64,000 nt of DNA from Crotophaga sulcirostris (lineage: Eukaryota > Chordata > Aves > Cuculiformes > Crotophagidae), in NCBI GenBank assembly GCA_013397455.1, contig VYZB01000013.1, positions 4,583,982-4,647,981 on the forward strand, given 5' to 3'. Numbering within the stretch: position 1 is the first letter of the stretch; the number at the start of each line of letters is the position of its first letter. Shown here in pieces: positions 55,073 to 64,000 of this stretch. The notes beneath the pieces are model-generated. The model saw only the letters and a program-made list of their open reading frames with translations. It had not been told where the DNA came from and searched no databases. A program made the translations under genes and the position numbers.

Positions 55073-57689
55073 GACAGAGCAAGAAAGACCTCTCATTAGT
55101 TTTCTATTGGAAAAAAATTGTGAGGTTTTCTTTTCAGCCACGGCTTGTCTCTTCACAGTTCCCAGCTCCTCCAGATGGGCTTCACATGGCAGATACTTAT
55201 GTCTACAGCTTCTGCTGAACGTCATGCTTCTCCATTTCTAGCCATACTTGACAACCCTGTAACCCCTGTTCCTTTTGGTTTGATACTGCAATGCATAAAC
55301 AAATATGGAAGAATAATGCCCTTGCTTTTAGGTATGGTGTAAGGCAGGACGTTTATTTGTTCACCCTTAATATTGTGTATTATTTTTTATAGTATATTGT
55401 ATATAATGTATCCGTAATCTATTTTTTCTTTCTGTGCTCACATGATTAGTTCTTGTTGTTATTCTGCTCTCACGTGTTCCTGAGTGACTCTGCAACCTAC
55501 TAACTAGAAATGAAAAGGGAAAAAGTAGGATTTCAGATGGGAGAAAAAATAAAAAAAAGTAATGTTCTTTCTACACTTATTTTAGAAATAAATGTTTCTG
55601 CATTTAATCAAATTATTTTCATTTTGAACAGTTCTGTTTTCCTTCTTTCTCTTCCCTAGATGTTATACATGCCATGGAAACCACACAGATTTATATAACA
55701 TATTTTACTAAAAGCGCCCTCTGACTATATACTTTCAATGAAAATATGGTTTTTGTTAACTCTGTTTTTATCTTGGGTTGCATTTAACTATTTGGTAGGT
55801 CCTGTAGAATGGGGATAAGAGTTTGATCTTTGGTTACTGCTTTTTTTGGTGACTGTTATTCTTCAGATACTTTACTGCCTTTACTGCTTTATCAGTGGTG
55901 CTGCTTTCATGTTATAAGAAGCTGTTCTCCTTGTGTTTATATACTGTGGCTTCCTTATCTGCTTCTGTTTTCACACACCCTTTCATCAAACAGCCAAGCA
56001 GTCTCCTTCCTTAGAACAAGGTTCATATCTCCCAATGACACTTACACAGCTGAGAACATTACTGCTCAAAAATGAATGGAAAACTGTGCCGGCTGGTTTC
56101 ATCTTTTTTTCACATTCTCCATTAAAAAGGATACCCAAATTCACTGTAGGAAGGCATAGTACGTGAAAAATGACAAATGTAAGTAATAGCAGACATATAG
56201 GTGAAGGAGAAGGTGTGTTCATGTTTGAAAACTGAGAGAAATGCAAGGTGGGGAGGGTAATGGGAATCAGGGCTGCACTTCCCAGGTGGAGCTGCTGAGG
56301 AGGAGGAGGCTGCAGAGGGTGTCTGAGAGCTGTAGGCAGCCTCTCGAGGGAGAGCCTTGGCAGTTTCCTTTTTTCAGCTTTCTTCTGAACTTCTAGTGGG
56401 AATGGCAGATTTAAATGTCACTGAGGACCAAGAAGTCTAGTCTTCAGAAAATGCTGAAGAGAGAAATTGGATCAGAACATACTATGGCTCATGACATGAC
56501 TTTCCTGGCCAGATCTGTCCGTGTTAAATCCCATAGGTGGAATGGGCAATAAATGCACATATGGTAACGTGATTTTTTTCATCAAGGCATCAGTGCTTCC
56601 TACAGTTTATGCAGGCTTTGATTGATTTAGACTCCATATATTATTCTGATTCTAAAATGAGTGGGAGAAGGCTGAAGTTCTTTGGAGATGGATTAGCCAG
56701 CTTCATTAATTGTTTTTAGTGTCTGAATCTGAACAGCTGAAACTTGGGAAATATTGGAGAAAATTACTGTAAATCAGAAAGAAACAAGTTTTACAGGTCA
56801 CTAGGGGAACATCTGGCAAGGTGTTTCTGAATGAGCGTATGCTCTTTAGGCTGAACAACTGACCATCTCATTTTCTTTAATTCCAGCCTATGCCCCCAGT
56901 GAATGTCACATATGGTGAGTGAAGATCATAAGAAAGAGGTATGCAGGCAGGTTTTTAGAAGTTGGGAAATCAAGAGCTGAATATGTGAAAATCATATCAT
57001 GATGGTGTTATAGATAGAGTAACGAGGCCAAATTGGAAGATGGAGACATCGAATATTTCTTCAGGTTTATTCAGTACTCTCTTTTACTGTTATGTGGGAT
57101 GGAATAACTTTTACCAGACCACTGACAGATATTCCATTCTCTATAAATATTCAAGATCTTCAACAGCATAGTCTGCTGTTCTACCAAAATTATTTCATTT
57201 ATAATATTTAATGGAGAAAAAAAGACAGCACAAAGATGACTTGTGAAGAGATGCAAGAATAATTGGTGATATTATTTCTGAGATTCAGTGGGAACCGATT
57301 ATCACTAGATAATCGGAAAAACAGTACTAGCATTTGTTTGGCAATATTACAAATATTACATCTCAATTTCATTACCTTATGAATTATTTTTATTTATTAA
57401 AAATCAGTTGTTATTTGCTGAACATAATATGTCAACTTTGATACTTATTCAGAGGTTTTTGACTGAAGACTTTTAACTTTAGATAAGATTTCAAAGGTTG
57501 ACAGTTTAATCTTCCTAGCTATACTCAGGGATTTTGAGCAGGATAAAATCTTTAATGAATTTTAATGTAATCAGATGGCAACTTGAAGCTTTTCTTTGAT
57601 AAGTCACTCTAAAACGTATTTCTCAGTTTGGCCTTCTTTCATGAAAGCAAATATATGTATGTTTCAGTAAGCTTATATATGATTTGAAG

Positions 57690-57775
57690 TCAGTAGGAAG
57701 GAAAGAAATGTTTAAGTGCTTTGTTGACTAACAAAAACTTAAGCACGTACTTAACAGTAAGTGCTTTACTAGACT
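57690..57775. repeat. Degenerate ancient repeat, same type as 53075-53235
   Basis: TTTAAGTGCTTTGTTGA is followed by CTTAAGCACGTACTTAACAG and TAAGTGCTTTACTAGA, the same words in both orientations within 80 bases. It is short and diverged. Alternative: a chance palindrome. Confidence 0.4.
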
Positions 57776-60700
57776 GAAACTCTTGTCATTTAAACATTTC
57801 CTCCATTTGTAGTGACAGTAGAGTGAAAGGAGAAAAACTACCTTTTATCTCGCTGAACTGTTTAAATTATAGGCATGGGTCTCTAGGAAACATTTGCACT
57901 GAATCAGGCCAATTCAGCAGAACGAAGTTTCAAACTACATATTCTTATGATGTGTAACTCTAATTTCACTGAGTGTGAAATTGTTTTCTGCTGATCCAAA
58001 AGCATGAAATAAGCACAGAGCAGGGAATACCTCATAAAAATGAAGTACCACACTGATGGTTTTTTGACAGTGGTTAATGATTTGATGGAGGGGAAAGGTG
58101 CACACCTGACATGGGTTTACTGGAAACTCAAAAATTCACTTTCAAGTATTTTTTTAGTACCTCAATTTATTCTTTTCCAAAGATGTACTAAATTTTAGTT
58201 TGACAAAGCAGTAAAACTATCAAAAGTGGAACTACTGATGCAAAGGAAATATGATATTAAAAATGTACAAGTTTTTTTTTATTTTATACATCTGCTGAAA
58301 ATACAAAATAATTTCTTGCCAAATCAACCCTACTGCGCAGTGTAGAAAAAAAGACTAGCAAATCATGCATCATTGACACATGTAAATCTCTGTGTTAAGG
58401 CCTTCCAAAGAATTAGAATGTCCACACATGTTAATGTAGTCTAAAGAAGTGGGTTTCCCCCATGTTACAGAAATACTGTAAGTTGTCATTAGAAGTGATT
58501 ATGTATTAGGTATCTCAAAATAAAATTGCAATGATATAAATATCCTGAAAAGATAATTTTTGCGTGAAATAAAGGTCTACCTCTGTTCTGACGTGTTCCT
58601 GATGAAGCTATGACAATCATTCAAGGCCAGGAGAATACCTCCTCTACAGGGAAGTCTGGTAACAACTAGGTAGGGAACTATTTAAGGTGGGGAAAACTAT
58701 ATGACATCCAGAGCCCATCAAGACCTCTTACTATACCAAAATTTTCTGTTGGTTTTTATTGTCCTTATTTACCAAAGTTTCATATAAGGAAGTGTTAATA
58801 ACAATTTTTTTACAAGAATTTTATATTGCTTCCAAAACCAACTGAAATTATTAATTCACTATTTTATTATTTAGTGTTTGAAACTTGTAAATGTGAATAT
58901 CAAGTAGTCTGCCTCTTATTTCAGTCTATTTCAGCATTCCTATTTTTATCTAGGTTTGTGCTAATGAAAATCAGATATTTTCTGAGTGCCTTTACCTGAC
59001 ACAGGAAACTTTAAAACTAGGTTAGAGTCAAAATTTATATTGCCATATTTTAGTTTGAGAAAAAATGTTTCAAATTTAAACCAAACATTACTTAAGGGAC
59101 TATCATTTTTCTTCTAGAGGCACATTTAATAATTGCTTGAGTGCCTCAATGAAAGTTGTGCTTTGCACTTTGTCAAAGGATTATAACTACAATGTAAAAT
59201 GCCATGTGTTATCTTTGATTGTTTTTAAAAATCTCATCTAAATTTTTTTTTCACTCTTTAAATTTTGTAAACAATATTGGCACATTTATTCAAGATAGCA
59301 CACATCTTTCTGGACAAAATTCCATTTCTTTGCATGCAGGAGAATTACCCGATTATATTTTATCTCTGCCTGAAGGACAAGATTATTTGTGTGACAAGAA
59401 ACATAAAAAGAAGAAAGAATGAACACTGATAACTACGCTAACAAGATCACAGAGGATCGCTAACTGAAGAACTAGTAGTCATACATGGACGAGTGGAGGC
59501 AAGTAGAGGCAAGGGCAAGTGTGGTGTGGGCAAAGCTAAGACTTATCTTTGATATGCAGATTAGTAGTATATAAAATCGAGATGGAAGTGCAGGTCCCTT
59601 ATCACCTTAGCCTTTGGAGCAAAAGGAGATTCAGGCCAAGATAAGCAGCCCTCGGCTGATTGTTTATTTCTCCCTCAGTACCTTCTGCTTATCCCCTCAG
59701 TTGCACGACCACTCAGTGAACTGTCTTGGAAAAGTCATCAGACTGAAAACTGATGTAATAGAAAGACAGAGGTATTTCAACCGCATCAATTCCTTGGTTT
59801 GGGTCACCAGACAGCTGCAATAATAGCTCTCCCATAAAATGGAAGAGGTGCTCAGGAACAGAGGATGTATGCAAACCACGTGTGATGGTGCTGGAGCTGA
59901 AGAAACCCACATAAGATGATGACCTCACAGACGTGTTTTTGTCAAACTATGTCTTGCCATTGGCTCACTACAGAATATAATGTAATCACAATGCCTGTGT
60001 CTCCTCCTTAGTCTCAATATCATCTGAAGCTGTTTTGTAGGACTATGGTTCTTAGAAGACAGCATACATTTGCTTATCTGCCTTTAATTATGAAATTGGT
60101 TATTTTACCTAAGAAATAATCTGGTTCATCAAAATTAATGCGAATAATTAGAAAAGACACAAAGATAATGAAACCTGTTGTTAGTGATTTCTAGCATTCC
60201 TTGTACTGCATTCACAGTTGAATCTTGAAGTGTAGTCCTTGACAGTAAACTCCATGAGCTGATTGCAAGTGAAAGTATTTATTTTGTATTCCTATAGTGT
60301 ATTATCTATGTTTTATGACATAGACAAGCCTTTTGATTTTGCCTTTTTTTCTTTTTTTGGCCTTATCCTCACAAATATTTGGCAACAACCCATCTTCATA
60401 CAGTTGAAAAAGAAATCTAACATTCTAATACCTATTCCTTTTGTTGTAATCTTATTACTGCAGTCTCTCACCAGAGCCAAACTCAACCCAAATCTTGCCC
60501 ATCTTAACTTCTTTTTCTCATTCCTGGTTCTTTTCTGTTTTCTTTTGAAACACATTGCCACAAATATTGGGCAGGTCCCCATATGAATTTCTCAACAGTT
60601 ATTATCAAGGTGCTATTATCCTTTCTGATTTTTGACATTTTTTCATTCCTTTTTCCATTATTTCACATCTCTGTTTTTCCTGTCTTTAGCAATCTCTTTT

Positions 60701-61517
60701 CTTTCTTCTGTAATTGCATCTCACCATTTATCATATAAAATACAAACTTGCCCTCCATCCTATCTCACTTTCATTTCTGTAAAACGTAACAATTCCTGGC
60801 ATATTTCACTCATTCTCACTCTTCTGTGTCTTCCCTTTATTTTATTAGCTGAACCTTTAATTTTTTTTCCAAATCTGTTTGCCAAAAATTTCCTTTGAGT
60901 GATAATTTGGTTAATTAATTGTTGCTGCGATCAGTGATAAATGAGAATAAGGTAGATACAGCAACTGGATTTCCCTAAAAAGGATAGCAAATCAGGAGGA
61001 GGTTAGAACTTCTTTTCATTATGGAGTAAAGGGTGGAACAGAGTCCATAGTTATCTTCATTCAGGATTTCTGAAGTGATGAAGTCATGCAAATGCCCAGA
61101 TGTCAGGGCTTTTTAACTCAGGTGCAATGATAACTAATGCAGCAATGCTTGCTTCTATGTTGTACCAAGTGACTGTATTAATTCCGTTAGTCCCTGTAGT
61201 TGTGACCTCAGTGTGGGAACTTTTTAAAGAAAAAATTAGTGAGAACTGCATGGAAATAAAAACTCAGATGAAGAGGAGAAACATGCAGAGTGCGTGTGAT
61301 GTTTAACTAATTATAAATTCTGCTGCTTTAATTTCATCTTGCATGCCAAGGTATCCATTTCCACCTCTGGCCTTGCTGTTCTCTTCACAGCAGTACTGGA
61401 GTCAGTCATGGCTAAGCTTTGTCTGGCAAAACGCCCTGGAGAAAAGCCCTACAGATAAGGTGGAAAATATTAGCACAAAATAACAAGAAATAGCCTCAGA
61501 CGTCAGACTTCCACATC

Positions 61518-61531
61518 TTTTTTTTTTTTTT
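61518..61531. repeat. Homopolymer T14
   Basis: Fourteen T followed by C and T5 in the upstream flank. I did not recognise a retroelement body attached to it. Confidence 0.85.
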
Positions 61532-63039
61532 CTTTTTCCTGAGGTTGAGAACAACACTCTGGTTTTGATCTCTGCATCACTAGCTCCAGAAAATGTGCAA
61601 CTCAATAACTATTTCCTCTTCTCTGTATGATTTCTAGGACTGTTACATTTCTGTATCAGCTTAAGGATGCTGGATGATGCTAGGAGGACCACCAAGCCAC
61701 TCTTTTGCACTACAAGGGCAAGAACTGTACTTTGCAGGTCCCCTCCCAAGCTGACTCCTAAAAGAAGTTTTAGAGTTTCAGAAATAATTCTTGCCTTTAG
61801 TAAAGGAAGATTCACAGATCAAATTACATATGTCCCGATTCTATAAGGACTCTCTGCAGTTTATAAGCACAACTAATTGATAAGTAGAATTCAACCTTTG
61901 TGTAAGAATGACTTTCTGAAGCATCTTCCATAGGGCCAAACAACACTGAACAATTTTAATGTTCTCTAGCACATTCACGGGTCCTTATTAATGAGAATGA
62001 AGCATGCTATGTCAAATTGTTCACTTCAGAACAGGTCTTTTGATCTCGTTTAGCGTTTATAACTAGAACTTAAAAGTCAAGCTGGTTTGGGCAGCTACAA
62101 AAGTATGGTCCACACTCTTTCCTTATTATTTCTCATTAGATGTTCTTGCTCCCACATTTCATTCTTTTTACTAGCATTTAACTTTTCTGTTCTTCTAATT
62201 ACATTCTGCTGAGTGTATACTTTGTTTCATTACGTCTCTTGCTCTCTTTTTATGCCTGTTCCAGAGTCACTAACAATTTTAAAGATCATTGTTATTGTTT
62301 TAGATTGCAGTAGAATGCAAACATGGAAAGAGGAAGGAGTGGATATGGCAGTGACTGTACAAATATTCTCCTCTGTTGCCCAGAAATTACCCGCTCTTCT
62401 GGTTTTCCCAGGAAATAAATTATCATTGTTTTAAAATAATCATACTGAAATAGTACTCTGTGGTCATTTCTTCTGAGGATTGGTTTTAAAGCTAGACAAG
62501 ACTGCAAGTTCACTTTTGGCTCCTAAATTAAGTTCTGAGTTTTGTGAATGCTCAGTAGTTTCAGTCAAAACAGTTGCTGCATACCCTACTACATCAGAAA
62601 ATCATCTTATTGGTGACTCTGTGTGGACATAGGAAGCCAGTTTTATATATGGTTGAATTAGAAAGTCTCATAAATTTAATTTTTACATTTTCAGGAAAAA
62701 ATTGCATTGGTTTTAGGTTCTTAAGGATGTGCTGTCATTTGGCAGGACAGGGATTCCTCACTGGAATTAATTAGGAGTGACAGTCACAAAAATCCCATGT
62801 GTCCATCATACTGCTTCAGCTATCAAATTGTCTCTAAATTGTCATTTTTCCAAATTAGTGAGATTGATACAGATATTTTTATGGTCATGCTCATTCAATA
62901 AATCATTAGTAATATTTTCTACTAAATCCTGTACTCATAACCTACCTTGTGATTTTTTAAAAATACTGTTTAGAAGCCTTGTTTTTCGTCATTTTGGAGA
63001 AATGGATAAATAATGAAAAATATTTTGTTATATTTATAT

Positions 63040-63300
63040 CCACGTTTGATCATGTGTGCAGTTCTAGGATATGCTACATCTTTAATTTATGTACTTTTGC
63101 CAGATGATTCCATGGTTATTAGCATGCCTTCAGATTGCTACTATAATTAGTCACCATGTAATCTAAAGCTTAATAATCATATATAAATTCCCTACTAATT
63201 ACCCTGTAATCTGCTATTTGTCAATTAGAAGAGCATGTGATAGATATTTCTACTATTATAAATCTCAATTTGCATGATAATTATAGGGCTGTTACAGATT
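63040..63300. promoter_or_regulatory. Candidate regulatory element rich in homeodomain/POU motifs
   Basis: A 260-base stretch with many TAATTA/TAATTAG-type words (for example ATAATTAGTCACC, CTAATTACCCTG, GTCAATTAGAAG) and an octamer-like ATTTGCAT followed by GATAATTA near 63270-63282. It has no open frame or repeat signature. This texture is common in conserved developmental enhancers but also arises by chance in AT-rich DNA, so the call is only a suggestion. Confidence 0.25.
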
Positions 63301-64000
63301 TTTCTTGTTTATTCACTTGGCTACGTTGTGTGGCATTTTGTTGTTAATAAAATACTGCTTTTTTATGTCCATACATTTTAATCCCTACTCATCCAGCTTT
63401 ACATGCACTTCTACTCTGCATTGTTCTTTGTCTGGTACACATGCAGGTCACTACAATAGATCATCATTTGTTTTCCCTGAAAAGTAACCAGACAAGTTTT
63501 GAGGCTTCAGGGTATAAGTCAACATTTATGTGAAATGGTTACAGTGCTCATGTCTAGTTTAAATACAGGGTGAAACCCTACCCAGGCTGAAGGAAAAACA
63601 CAGGGAACTGTTGCTCTGTGGATCAAGGATGTATACATACCTGCTCTGAAGTTCAGGAGGAGGCAGTGTGGTTGGTTACTTGGGTGAAGATGAAAGGGGA
63701 AGAAAATAAATTTAATTTAATGGTAGGGATTTGCTGTAAACTGCCAAACAGAAGGAGTAGGTAGATGAGACTATTTTTTTGTGTGGCTATGTAATGTATT
63801 GAAATAGCACTGTTGTAATAAATAGTTTTAATTAAGTTTGTATCTTTGGCAAACTTATTTTACTTTTCACACGAGGTGTAACAACTTGTCAGTTAGATAC
63901 AATATTTTTATTTGAATAAATGGTTAGTACTAGCAGTTGAAGATGTGATTCTAACTAGCCAGACAATACCAATTGAAAAATCAGACAGAAGACTTGTTGG

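Larger units (their letters stand above)
46801..64000. other. Non-coding flank upstream of PRKX, no gene recognised
   Basis: About 17 kb of AT-rich sequence. I examined the open frames on both strands (longest real ones about 110 codons or less) and recognise no protein family or exon with convincing splice sites. Contents noted separately: degenerate ancient-repeat-like segments, a (TTTG)n microsatellite, a T14 run, a GC-richer patch at about 56250-56370 and a homeodomain-motif-rich stretch near the right edge. In mammals the next gene beyond the PRKX promoter is NLGN4X; nothing of it is visible here. Confidence 0.7.

Noticed and set aside
61100..61306. A possible membrane-protein exon (hydrophobic 68-codon frame)
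   Set aside because: The hydrophobic stretch is short, there is no recognisable family, and I see no convincing flanking splice sites or conserved neighbours.

Overview
The window is vertebrate nuclear DNA, almost certainly from a bird. It is mostly AT-rich non-coding sequence with long introns. It carries several truncated copies of the avian CR1 LINE, recognised by the 3'-end sequence that reads GGTTGGAAGGGACC on one strand. Its only recognisable gene is a cAMP-dependent-kinase-like Ser/Thr kinase whose peptides match PRKX closely over every visible exon. I cannot name the species.

Layout. PRKX is on the minus strand and fills the left 45 kb. Six coding exons can be placed by frame and splice sites: exon 1 (3' end only, 45318-45340), exon 2 (21816-21984), exon 3 (16789-17052), exon 4 (11560-11679), exon 5 (6103-6198) and exon 6 (1945-2002). 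Spliced together they read without a stop and correspond to human PRKX residues 48/49 to 291 of 358. The glycine loop, ATP-binding Lys, alpha-C Glu, YRD catalytic loop, DFG and APE motifs are all intact. The N-terminal ~48 codons fall in a 644-base run of N (45341-45984). The C-terminal ~67 codons lie off the left edge.

The 5' end of the gene is the most structured part of the window. Reading left to right there is a GT-rich minisatellite (44726-45062), a CpG-rich block containing the end of exon 1 (45063-45340), the assembly gap, two CR1 copies placed head to head in opposite orientation (45985-46202 minus, 46203-46492 plus), and a second strong CpG-rich block with GC boxes (46520-46800). 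The simplest reading is one promoter CpG island interrupted by CR1 insertions. The gap probably results from the GC content plus the inverted repeat.

From about 46.8 kb to the right edge I see no coding exon. This is AT-rich upstream flank with simple repeats, a few degenerate palindromic segments that resemble an ancient amniote repeat, and one stretch rich in homeodomain/POU-type motifs that could be a conserved regulatory element. Four further CR1 fragments sit in introns 2 and 3. They form an inverted arrangement around exon 3, which suggests a testable circular-RNA hypothesis. I found no RNA gene, CRISPR array, intact mobile element or unfamiliar multi-gene system.
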